From positions 310,001 through 374,000 of the forward strand of contig NZ_JAKJPO010000001.1 in NCBI RefSeq assembly GCF_021725675.1: a DNA stretch of 64,000 nt. Reading direction: 5' to 3'. The stretch is from Marilutibacter chinensis (GTDB taxonomy: Bacteria; Pseudomonadota; Gammaproteobacteria; Xanthomonadales; Xanthomonadaceae). Below, one piece after another: positions 19,201 to 26,306 of the stretch; within the stretch, counting starts at the first letter, position 1, and each line of letters starts with the position of its first letter. The notes under the pieces are model-generated. The model had not been told where the DNA came from and made no database searches. It was given only the letters and a program-made list of their open reading frames with translations. The position numbers were made by a program, and so were the translations under genes.

Positions 19201-19313
19201 GGCAAGTCCTGCGTAGGCAGCTTCTGAAACCCCCACAACCCAGCGAGCGCCAGCAACGCGAACAGCAGGATCGAGGGGATGGGATTGCGGATGGACCAGG
19301 TGGCGAAGTTCAT
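16230..19313 (-). CDS. RND efflux pump permease (HAE1 type)
   Basis: Inner-membrane proton-driven transporter of 1027 residues, full length for the AcrB/MexB family. Twelve membrane helices can be traced in two halves. The proton-relay acidic pair is in GILVDDAIVEIENIERH, and the N-terminus reads MNFATWSIRNPIPSIL. It overlaps the membrane-fusion gene by four bases and forms a pump with it and the outer-membrane channel. HAE1 pumps export hydrophobic drugs, solvents or dyes; the actual substrate here is unknown. Confidence 0.95.
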   Translation of the reverse strand: MNFATWSIRNPIPSILLFALLALAGLWGFQKLPTQDLPDLDLPMVTVALSQPGAAPAQLETEVARKVEDALATLSGLNHLSTSVTDGLVSIQVQFVLEKNLSDALIETKNAVDGIRSDLPPDLLQPTVSASNSVGAPVLTYAIASSRLNEEQLSWFVDDTVAKAILSVSGVGRFERLGGIEREVRVEVDPLRMSALGITAADVSRALRQVQQQSSGGRGQLGGEEQSVRTIATVRQASELAGLRIALSNGKSFRLDQIATIVDGQADPMHAALLDGEHVVGFSVYRARGFDEVRLAEGVREALAGLQQADPTLSLTGISGSVGQTLEQYEGSMAMLYEGAILAMVVVWLFLRDWRSTLIASTALPLSILPAFAAMAWLGFTLNTVTLLALAVVVGILVDDAIVEIENIERHRHMGKSIREAAEDAVTEIALAVMATTMSLVVVFLPTAMMSGIGGLVFKQFGWTAVIAVLASLLVARLLTPMMAAYLLKPEPIPEKEDGRVMRWYMAVARWCLEHRKTTLGGAVLFLAASLALVPFIETGFIPASDSGTTTVNIELPPASSLEDTLAVAESARKAIGDVDGIAHVFATVGNAQSAGPGGSRAGEVRRASLTLTLGPRGDRPSQQVIEKAVRERLVDIPGARFAVGGGGPGQKLSIILASDNAEALKASAQAVESELRDVKGLSGIASTASLERPEIIIRPDPERAAERGVTTAAIGDVVRVATSGDFDSQVARLNLDNRQVYIRARIPDAARQDIDTIGNMRVPGRDGPVPLASVASLSVESGPAQIDRHDRLRNVTISADLGGTALGTAQAAAANLPSIKSLPSSVKVIEAGDAEIVAELGAGFAMALVVGVLCIYCVLVLLFRDFLQPITILSAIPLSIGGAFLALLVTRSELSVPSMIGLVMLMGIVTKNSILLVEYAVIGMRERGLPVHDALLDACHKRARPIVMTTIAMIAGMLPIALGLGADSSFRRPMAMAVIGGLITSTALSLLVVPAVFLYVDRFEKWMASLGFFRHTERATAGAQGA

Positions 19314-20440
19314 GGCCTGGCCGCTCCTGCAGGCTGGCCTTGGGAGATGCGCACCAGATCACGATCCTTGAGGAACCCTGCACCTTGGACGACGACGTAC
19401 TCGTTCTTGCCAAGCCCTTCGGTGATCTCGATCTCCCGACCACTGCGCCGGCCGACGGTGACACCTCGCAGCGAAACGCGGGGCGTGGCGCTGGTGTCGG
19501 CCAGTACCAGGACATGGCTGCGCCCGTCGCGGATGACCACGCTCTCGGCGGGCACGACCAGCGCCGGACCAGTCCCGAGTCCAAGCCTGCCGTCGGCGTA
19601 CATGCCGGCCCGTGCCGTGCTTCCCGGCTGGATGTCGGCGTAAACGATGGCCAGGCGCGAGGCACTGTCCAGGATGGGCGAGGTCTGGCGAACCGTCGCC
19701 TTCGCGGTCTTGCCGTCGGGAAGCTCAAGCGCGACCTCCTGCCCGACCTCGACCTGGGCGAGCTGCTCGGCGGTCAATTCCCCGCGCCATTCCAGGCGTC
19801 CCCGGCGAATCATGCGGAACAGTTCCTGACCCACAGGAATGACGGTGCCGAGCGTTGCCGTTCTGGCGCTGATGACGCCATCGTCTGGCGCCGTGACGTC
19901 GGTGTAACGCAGCCGCAACTGATTGGCAGCAAGCAGCGCCTCGGCGGTCTTGGATTCAGTCACGAGCCGGAGCACGTCCTGATCGCTCATCGCGCCGCTG
20001 CTTTGCAGCGTCAGAGCACGCTGCCGGTTGGCGGCGGCCTGATCGGCATCCGCCTTCAGTTGCGCGCGATCCGCCTGCAGCAGAGCCGGATCGAAACGTG
20101 CGATGACCTGCCCCTTCTTGACGACATCCCCGACATTGACGCGAACATCGATGAGCTGATAGCCACCAATCTGTGCGCCTATGCTGGCTTCTTCCCATGC
20201 AGCAATTGCGCCCGAAGCCCTGATCGCCATGGGCCATGAGACTTCCCGAGGGGCGGCGCTGGTTACGGTCAGCGCCGGTGTCGCCGCAGCAGCCTCTTCG
20301 GTCGGCGTCGGGTCGCGCTTGACGACGACGATCACCAGCACCGCCACGGCCAGGGCAATCGCGCCCACGAGATACGCGATCCGGTGCCTTCGGAGGTGCC
20401 CCTGAGTGGGCGGGTTGCGGTGTTCTTGTTCTTGGCTCAT
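19310..20440 (-). CDS. RND periplasmic adaptor (membrane-fusion protein)
   Basis: HlyD-type adaptor of 376 residues. It has one N-terminal membrane helix (IAYLVGAIALAVAVLVIVVV), a lipoyl half (VRVNVGDVVKKGQVIARFD), an alpha hairpin (about residues 115-165) and beta-barrel domains. The start MSQEQEHRN at 20440 overlaps the upstream channel gene stop in a TGATG arrangement; the longer frame upstream lies inside that gene. It links the pump at 16230 to the channel encoded at 20440-22026. Confidence 0.93.
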   Translation of the reverse strand: MSQEQEHRNPPTQGHLRRHRIAYLVGAIALAVAVLVIVVVKRDPTPTEEAAAATPALTVTSAAPREVSWPMAIRASGAIAAWEEASIGAQIGGYQLIDVRVNVGDVVKKGQVIARFDPALLQADRAQLKADADQAAANRQRALTLQSSGAMSDQDVLRLVTESKTAEALLAANQLRLRYTDVTAPDDGVISARTATLGTVIPVGQELFRMIRRGRLEWRGELTAEQLAQVEVGQEVALELPDGKTAKATVRQTSPILDSASRLAIVYADIQPGSTARAGMYADGRLGLGTGPALVVPAESVVIRDGRSHVLVLADTSATPRVSLRGVTVGRRSGREIEITEGLGKNEYVVVQGAGFLKDRDLVRISQGQPAGAARP

Positions 20441-22026
20441 CAGCGATGACTTTCGTTGCCGGCGAAGGGGGTTTTGGTCGGAGCGTCGGTCGTTTCCTCG
20501 GCTACGGGCTGTTCCAGTGCTGTGGCCGACAATGGCGGGGTCCCTGCTGCGCGCACGAGGGAGATCCAGGACCGGGCGCGGTCGGAAGCAGCGGCGATGG
20601 CGCTTTCCTGCGCGCCGTTGACCTGCCGGCGCGAGCCTTCCAGCTCGAACAAGCTGATGGCACCCGCGTGATACCGGGCTTCGTTCGCACGCAGCGCGAC
20701 AGCAGCCGCATTGGCAGCCTGCCGGGACGTGTCCGCACGCTGCTCGGCCGACGACAGCGCAGCCAGGGAATCCTCGACATCGCGCGTGCCGGTACGCAGC
20801 GTGGATGCCAGGCCCGCCAGGGCTGCGCGATACCGCGCTTCTGCACCATCCACGTTGGCAGCGCCCAAGCCCGCATCGAAGATCGGTACGGACACCGCCG
20901 CACCGGCGGACCAGGTATCGAAGTGGATCGTCGATCCCAGCGCGCGAATCCACTGCCCGGTGAGGAGCGCGGACAGATCGACGCGGGGCAGCCGTTCAGC
21001 ACGCGCAACGCCGATCTCTGCATAGCTGGCTGCAAGTTCCCGCTCGGCCGACCGGACGGCGGGATGCTGGAGGAGAACGGTTGCGGGAAGATCCAGGCGA
21101 ACTGGAGGCGCGGTGGGCACGATGGCCGCGGCCTCATCGAGGCGGCCGATGGCGGATGCCGTCGAGGCACCGCCGGACGGCAAAGGTGGCCGGCTCATGA
21201 GGTGCCGAATCGTCGTTGCCTCACGACCGCTGAGCGCAACCAAGGCGTCCACTAGGGTCGTGCAGCTCTCTTCCTGGCTCAGTCGATTGGTTCTCGCGGA
21301 GGCCAGCGCGCTCAGTGCGCTGGCTTCTTCCACGGGCGCGACATTGCCGACGGCGAGGCGCTGCCGGATCAGCGAAAGCTCGATTTCACGCGAGCCGATG
21401 TCCTGATCGCGAATGGCAAGCGAATAGTTGCAGGCGCGCAAGGCCACGACGCCATCGGCGATCTGCGCCACCAGGGAAAGCCGGGCTTCCTCGGCATCGG
21501 CGTTGCGCGCATCGAGCCGGCTGCGAGCCGCCTCTTCCGTCGCACGTGCGCGTCCCCACAGATCAAGCTCCCACGAGAGGCTGGCGCCCAAGGAACCCGA
21601 AGTGGCGCTGATCGTGTCGGTGCCACCCGTCTGGCTCTGCGACTTGCCTCGCGACAGCGCACCATTGCCGCCAAGCTGCGGAGCGCGTCTGGCGCCACTC
21701 GCGCCCAATCCTGCGCGCGCCTCATCGACGCGCGCAGCCGCTTGCGCGAGCGTGGGGTTATCGGTCAAGGCAGAGGCGACGAGCACGTCGATGACGGGGT
21801 CGCCCAATTGCGTCCACCAGTCGTCGCGCGCCGATCCCGTGCCATCAACGAGCGTGCCAGCTCGCGCATTGGCCCATGCTTTCGGCATGTCGAGCTGGGG
21901 CCTTGAGTACGGCGGCTGTGTCGTGCAGCCGCCAATGCAAAGCATGGCCGCCAGTGCGCACGCGACGTGAAGCGACCCGCGGCCATCGCGCGATTGCGAC
22001 ACGTCGTCGGACCTGGCCGCTGTCAT
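20440..22026 (-). CDS. Outer-membrane efflux lipoprotein (NodT/OprM type)
   Basis: TolC-like channel of about 528 residues with a lipobox (AAMLCIGGCTTQPPY) and the usual two repeats rich in Ala and Gln (helical barrel). The ATG at 22026 (MTAARSDDV) overlaps the TetR stop by four bases, so it is preferred to a longer frame. In this operon the order is repressor, channel, adaptor, pump. Confidence 0.92.
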   Translation of the reverse strand: MTAARSDDVSQSRDGRGSLHVACALAAMLCIGGCTTQPPYSRPQLDMPKAWANARAGTLVDGTGSARDDWWTQLGDPVIDVLVASALTDNPTLAQAAARVDEARAGLGASGARRAPQLGGNGALSRGKSQSQTGGTDTISATSGSLGASLSWELDLWGRARATEEAARSRLDARNADAEEARLSLVAQIADGVVALRACNYSLAIRDQDIGSREIELSLIRQRLAVGNVAPVEEASALSALASARTNRLSQEESCTTLVDALVALSGREATTIRHLMSRPPLPSGGASTASAIGRLDEAAAIVPTAPPVRLDLPATVLLQHPAVRSAERELAASYAEIGVARAERLPRVDLSALLTGQWIRALGSTIHFDTWSAGAAVSVPIFDAGLGAANVDGAEARYRAALAGLASTLRTGTRDVEDSLAALSSAEQRADTSRQAANAAAVALRANEARYHAGAISLFELEGSRRQVNGAQESAIAAASDRARSWISLVRAAGTPPLSATALEQPVAEETTDAPTKTPFAGNESHR

Positions 22027-22613
22027 CGCTCGCGGGCCATGGAGAATGCCTTCTCCACGATAGGCCGTAGATCCGCCTGGCCACCGCCTTCGTACCATTC
22101 GTCGAGAGCGGCCGTCCACGCGGCCATGACCGTGCCCACGACGATTCGCGCCTTGAGGGGACTCATCGCGTGCTCACCCACGCGCTGCACGAGCGCGACC
22201 GCAAGCGCCTGCTCCCAGATCATTCGCTTCTCGCATTCCCTGCCGACCAGCGAAGGCGTTTCCTTCAACAGGCGCATCAGCGCGAAGGCCATGTCGGGAT
22301 TGGCGTCATAGCGCTTGAGCAGGCTGGAGAGCGCCCCGCAGACCGCCTCGAAAGGCGCCTCCTCAGGCGGCCTGCCGTTCAGTTCGGCGACCAGCTCGAC
22401 CGTCTTCTCGGCATTCCATGCAAAGACCAAGTCCTCCTTGACCTTGAAGTACCTGAAGAAGGTCCGCCTGGCGATGCCCAGCGGCTCGACGATCTGGTCG
22501 ATCGTGGTGTTGTCGAAGCCCTGCTTCATGAACAACCTAAGTCCGAGGCTGAACAGCTCTTGGCGGGTGTTCTCTTTGTGCCGCTCACGCAGGCCGAGAT
22601 TTTTTTCTGTCAT
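22023..22613 (-). CDS. TetR-family repressor of the RND operon
   Basis: Repressor of about 196 residues. The helix-turn-helix reads LFMKQGFDNTTIDQIVEPLG then ARRTFFRYFKVKEDLVF. The ATG at 22613 (MTEKNLGLR) has an AGGA site at good spacing; an in-frame ATG at 22622 adds three residues. It leads the efflux operon and is divergent from the ferredoxin gene, with a repeat-rich region between them. Control of both directions is inferred. Confidence 0.9.
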   Translation of the reverse strand: MTEKNLGLRERHKENTRQELFSLGLRLFMKQGFDNTTIDQIVEPLGIARRTFFRYFKVKEDLVFAWNAEKTVELVAELNGRPPEEAPFEAVCGALSSLLKRYDANPDMAFALMRLLKETPSLVGRECEKRMIWEQALAVALVQRVGEHAMSPLKARIVVGTVMAAWTAALDEWYEGGGQADLRPIVEKAFSMARER

Positions 22614-22634
22614 GGGCACCATCCTATCCGAAAC

Positions 22635-22683
22635 TGTCACTTCGTGCCAATAAGTCACTTTACGACAATTGTCACTAAATGCC
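22635..22683. promoter_or_regulatory. GTCACT repeat array between TetR and ferredoxin genes
   Basis: Three copies of GTCACT start at about 22636, 22654 and 22671, so they are 17-18 bases apart. The outer two extend to similar 14-base units, TGTCACTTCGTGCC and TGTCACTAAATGCC. They lie 22-70 bases upstream of the TetR start and before the ferredoxin gene. The layout suggests a multi-site operator that controls both genes. Binding by the adjacent TetR protein is an inference. Confidence 0.5.
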
Positions 22684-22742
22684 ACAATGCCTTTAGGCCA
22701 CCCTGAATGGCCGCCATTGAGTAACCCGCCCCCAAGGACCTC

Positions 22743-23045
22743 ATGAAAAACGAGCCAAAAACTCAAGCTGCGCTGTGCAAGCAAGCGCCCGGGAAGTTCG
22801 TGCCGGTGATCGATCGCAACCGGTGCGAGGGCAAGGGCGACTGCGTCCCCGCCTGCCCCAATGACGTGTTCGAGCTTGGCGTGTTGCCCAAGTCAGAGCG
22901 AGCCGATCTCTCATGGATCGGTAAGGTGAAGGGGTTTGCCCACGGTTGGAAGCAAGCGTTCATGCCGAACGCAGGCGCGTGCGAAGCCTGTGGCCTATGC
23001 GTCTCGGCTTGTCCCGAACGCGCCATCACGCTATCTCGGGCATGA
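22743..23045 (+). CDS. Ferredoxin with two iron-sulfur cluster motifs
   Basis: Small electron carrier of 100 residues. The first cluster region is CEGKGDCVPACP and the second CEACGLCVSACP. The first lacks one cysteine of the classic CxxCxxCxxxCP pattern, so a 7Fe-type arrangement or a variable first cluster is possible. It is divergent from the TetR/RND operon and may supply electrons to an oxidoreductase in the cargo. I see no obvious redox partner next to it other than the broken SDR. Confidence 0.88.
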   Translation: MKNEPKTQAALCKQAPGKFVPVIDRNRCEGKGDCVPACPNDVFELGVLPKSERADLSWIGKVKGFAHGWKQAFMPNAGACEACGLCVSACPERAITLSRA

Positions 23046-23100
23046 CGAGCTAAATCCCGTTCCTCCAGGATCTGAGTTCACGGGAAATGGAGCATCAGCT

Positions 23101-23917
23101 GTGAATCACCCCAAAGCACAGCGCATCGTCGTCATGACCGGTGCCACCTCGGAACTGGGCGCACCTGCCATCCAGCACATCGCCGCTCAGCCCCGCACGC
23201 GAATCATGATCGGCGCCCGAGGCCGCGCTCCGACCGCGCCACCTGGAGTCGAGGTCATTTCACTCCACCTTGCCTCGCTCACCAGCGTCCGTGAGTTTGC
23301 CAACATAGTGATGGCGCGGCTCTTGATACCGCACATGGCCGACCACGGCCGCCTGGTGATCACTACGAGCGACGAGCGAAACGCATGACCCTGCGGTCAC
23401 TCCGATCGCACCCAAGACGCTCGACCCGCAGGCGCTGGCGCACCCGCGCCAAAGCGGATTCGGCAGCGGCATCCGCGCCTATTCAGCCTCCAAGCTGTGC
23501 AACCTGATGACCGCCCAGCCCTTCACCGCGCTCGACGATGTCAAGACCCGCCAGATCAGGGTGATCGCTTTCAGCCCCGGGCTCACTGGTGGCACCTTGC
23601 TGGGCCGCAACAGTTCGCCGGTCATGCGGGCGCTCGTTACCTTCCTGATGCATACCGTATTCCGTGTGATCGCCCTCTTCCGTCCGGAATACGTCGTGGG
23701 CACACCGGAGCGTTCAGGCGAAGCCCTGGCCGAAGTCGCCCTCGGCGTGGTGACCCCACCGCCCGGGCGGATCTACATCTCACTGATCAAGGGAAACCCT
23801 ATACTCCCCGGCCCTTCCGAGCTGGCACGAAGCGCAGACGCCTGGGATCGACTGTGGCGCGAAAGCGCGGCCATGGTCGGCCTCATTGATGTGAACATGA
23901 CAGCAGCTACGCAATGA
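23101..23917 (+). pseudogene. Decayed short-chain dehydrogenase
   Basis: Remnant of an SDR related to the gene at 12060-12983. A GTG start at 23101 opens a frame with the cofactor motif TGATSELG and the LASLTSVREFANIV segment. It then jumps directly to ARLLIPHMADHGRLVITTS, omitting about 45 codons that hold the NAG motif. The frame shifts near 23380 and stops at 23386-23388. The next frame resumes with IRAYSASKLCNLMTAQPF and continues to the normal C-terminus. The active-site YSAS-K survives, but no intact protein can be made. Confidence 0.85.
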
Positions 23918-24265
23918 CGCTTGAGCGCCAAAAACAAAGGAAAATGCGGCTCGAACGCATACACGCCTCGCCGCTCTGGGATGGTCAGCGATTTCGGAGT
24001 GTGCATCCGAGATGCTTGCCGGTTTGCGCGACCCGAACCGATCGACGCCTTCGTTAAGAGACTTTCTGCAAGATCGCGAGCGGCTTTCGCCGCAAGGAAC
24101 GCCCCCTTGAAGGACCGCTCCCTTGTACGAATCCTCTTGTACGCACCAAGCGTCTTGATCGGCCAAACCACAAATTTCTGATCGGCCTACCGGTTCATTG
24201 GACGGGTGGCTGCCGTTCGCTGTTGGCCAAGTGCGGACAGTTGGATGCATCTGGGCTTGTACAGC
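23918..24265. other. Intergenic stretch, no gene recognised
   Basis: About 350 bases between the SDR remnant and the third TetR gene. Open frames cross it on both strands, but none has a convincing start, ribosome site or familiar motif. It could be the degenerate 3' end of a lost cargo gene. No terminator or clear repeat was seen. Confidence 0.5.
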
Positions 24266-24835
24266 TCACGCGACAAGGCGCTCCAACTCCCCGGCAATCT
24301 GATCGAACGGCGCAATGCTTCTGTGTGCCTTGCACAAAACGATCGCACCCTCCACGCTCGCGATGATCAAAGTGGCAAGCCTGGATGCAGATTCGAGCCG
24401 ATGCCCCTGCGTAGCCAGGGAGGCGGCCAGTTTCGCCTCCCAGTCACTGAAAACCTGCGCCGCTGCGCTCAAGGCCTCGGCAGCGACCTCATCGATCGGC
24501 TCCTCGACAGCCGCGGCCATTACCGGGCATCCGAGGCGGAAGTCCGATCGCAGCAGGATTTCGCGCCACATTGCCAGGAATCCGCGCAGGCCCGCCGCGG
24601 CGCCCGCCTGCAGGTGTCGCTCCAGGCTCGCGCTGACTTGTGCTCCGGCGAACTGCACCGCCTCGACCACGACCTGTTGCTTGCCACCGGGGAAGTGGTG
24701 GTATGTCGAGCCGACTGGCGCCTCGGCGCGCTTGGCCATTTCGCGGATGCTGGTTGCATTGAGGCCATGTCGCGCCAGCATCTCGGCCGCAGTCGAAACG
24801 ACGCGCTGCCGGGCATCGGATTGGCGGGGACTCAT
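24266..24835 (-). CDS. TetR-family repressor (LmrA/YxaF-like)
   Basis: Repressor of 189 residues. The helix-turn-helix is AEMLARHGLNATSIREMAKR then APVGSTYHHFPGGKQQ, where the STYHHFPGGK signature matches the LmrA/YxaF branch. It is divergent from the hydrolase gene at 24908. Two inverted repeats lie in the 72 bases between them, so it probably represses itself and the hydrolase/membrane pair. Confidence 0.9.
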   Translation of the reverse strand: MSPRQSDARQRVVSTAAEMLARHGLNATSIREMAKRAEAPVGSTYHHFPGGKQQVVVEAVQFAGAQVSASLERHLQAGAAAGLRGFLAMWREILLRSDFRLGCPVMAAAVEEPIDEVAAEALSAAAQVFSDWEAKLAASLATQGHRLESASRLATLIIASVEGAIVLCKAHRSIAPFDQIAGELERLVA

Positions 24836-24851
24836 GGAGAAAAACCCTTGT

Positions 24852-24900
24852 TATGACAATCGTCATAGTTTAGCGTATCCATTCTATTACGACTGTCATA
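24852..24900. promoter_or_regulatory. Paired operators between TetR and hydrolase genes
   Basis: A perfect inverted repeat, TATGAC/GTCATA with a four-base centre (24852-24867), is followed 20 bases on by a second, imperfect one, TTACGAC-T-GTCATA (24887-24900). Both carry the GTCATA half. They sit in the divergent promoter region of the TetR gene (24835) and the hydrolase (24908). They are therefore the likely binding sites of this TetR protein. Confidence 0.65.
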
Positions 24901-24907
24901 TAAAGCC

Positions 24908-25780
24908 ATGATTGATGACATCCTTGCCGTGGAACTGGTCGCTGCCGACGGCTATGTCTTGGGCGCCTGCCGCTATCCGGCCCGAAACCCGTTGCGCGGG
25001 CGCGTGGTTGTTGCCGGCGCCACGGCGGTTCCGCAGGGCTTCTACCAGCGCTTCGCCCGGTTCGCGAGCGCCCAGGGCTTTGAGGTCCTGACCTTCGATT
25101 ACCGGGGAATCGGTCGATCGCGTCCGCGCTCGCTCAGGGGATTCCGCATGGACCTGCTGGATTGGGCGCGGCTGGATCTGGCGGCCGCCGTTGACGCGAT
25201 GGCGGATCCATCGGTGCCGTTGTACGTCGTCGGACACTCCTACGGTGGGCACGCCTTCGGTCTGCTGCCCAACCATCGCAAGGTGGCGGGCTTCTACGTC
25301 TTCGGCACCGGTGCCGGCTGGCATGGCTACATGCCCTTGGGTGAGCGCCTGCGCGTATTGGCCATGTGGAAGCTGGTATTGCCTGTGCTGACCTGGTGGA
25401 AGGGCTACTGCCCCTGGGCGATGCTGCGCATGGGCGAAGACCTGCCCGCGGATGCGTACCGGCAATGGCGGCACTGGTGCCAGTTCCCTCGCTATTTCTT
25501 CGACGATCCGGTCATGCGCGGGATCGAGCAGGAATACGCGACCGTACAAACGCCAATCGTGGCGGCCAATGCGCTGGACGACCTGTGGGCTTCGCCACGA
25601 TCGCGTGACGCGTTCGTCGAGGCTTACCGCAACGCGCCGCTGCAGCGAAAGGACCTCGATCCCAGGCAAGCGGGAGGAACGGTCGGGCACATGGGTTATT
25701 TCCGACCGCCGGCCGAACCTTACTGGCGAGGAATGCTGGAGTGGTTCGCGAGCCTGGCGCCTACGGTAACGGCACGATGA
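24908..25780 (+). CDS. Alpha/beta hydrolase
   Basis: Cytoplasmic serine hydrolase of 290 residues with no signal peptide. The nucleophile elbow is VVGHSYGGH near residue 110, with upstream TFDYRGIGRSRP. A late acidic residue in NALDDLW and a His in GTVGHMGYF can complete the triad. It resembles COG4757-type predicted hydrolases. It is coupled to the membrane-protein gene by an ATGA overlap. The substrate is unknown. Confidence 0.85.
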   Translation: MIDDILAVELVAADGYVLGACRYPARNPLRGRVVVAGATAVPQGFYQRFARFASAQGFEVLTFDYRGIGRSRPRSLRGFRMDLLDWARLDLAAAVDAMADPSVPLYVVGHSYGGHAFGLLPNHRKVAGFYVFGTGAGWHGYMPLGERLRVLAMWKLVLPVLTWWKGYCPWAMLRMGEDLPADAYRQWRHWCQFPRYFFDDPVMRGIEQEYATVQTPIVAANALDDLWASPRSRDAFVEAYRNAPLQRKDLDPRQAGGTVGHMGYFRPPAEPYWRGMLEWFASLAPTVTAR

Positions 25781-26169
25781 AAGCAGAGCGCTGGCAACGC
25801 GGCCTCAAATGGATCCTGCTCGCCACGGTGCTAGGGAGCATCCTTCACTATGCGGACAATCTCCTGTTCTTCGCCGAATACCCGGAACCGCCCTGGATCA
25901 ATCGGTCCATGATCGATGCATTCTGGTTCCTGATGACACCGCTGGCATGGTTGGGCTATCGCTTGATCCGGGTCGGATCACGCAACGCCGGTGTTCTTGT
26001 CCTGATGGGCTATGTCGGCTGCAACCTGCTCGTGCTGGGTCACTACCGTTTCGCGCCCATGTGCAGCATCGCTCCGCGCATCAATGTCTTCATCTGGCTC
26101 GAAGCCGGACTCGCTGCCTGCTTGCAGGTGTACCTGATTCTTCCTTACATCCGAAAGTCCACGGCTTAG
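25777..26169 (+). CDS. Small four-helix membrane protein
   Basis: Unrecognised membrane protein of 130 residues. The ATG at 25777 overlaps the hydrolase stop by four bases; upstream in-frame starts lie inside that gene. Four hydrophobic segments are visible (about residues 10-30, 45-62, 70-88 and 100-123). The motif LHYADNLLFFAEYPEPPW between the first two is conserved-looking. It likely works with the hydrolase under the same TetR control. Confidence 0.75.
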   Translation: MKAERWQRGLKWILLATVLGSILHYADNLLFFAEYPEPPWINRSMIDAFWFLMTPLAWLGYRLIRVGSRNAGVLVLMGYVGCNLLVLGHYRFAPMCSIAPRINVFIWLEAGLAACLQVYLILPYIRKSTA

Positions 26170-26306
26170 GCTCTGCCGCCGCTCCGATCGCTCGCTGCCC
26201 CGACTCCTGCAAGATCAACTGCAATCCAGGACATCTCATGACGATCATCACCGTGAACTGATTGAACCAACCCTGGACCGAAGCATCGATCCGTGGTGGC
26301 GAAACG

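Noticed and set aside
23773..24171. 132-codon minus-strand open frame after the SDR remnant
   Set aside because: It overlaps the decayed SDR, lacks a ribosome site and resembles no known family.
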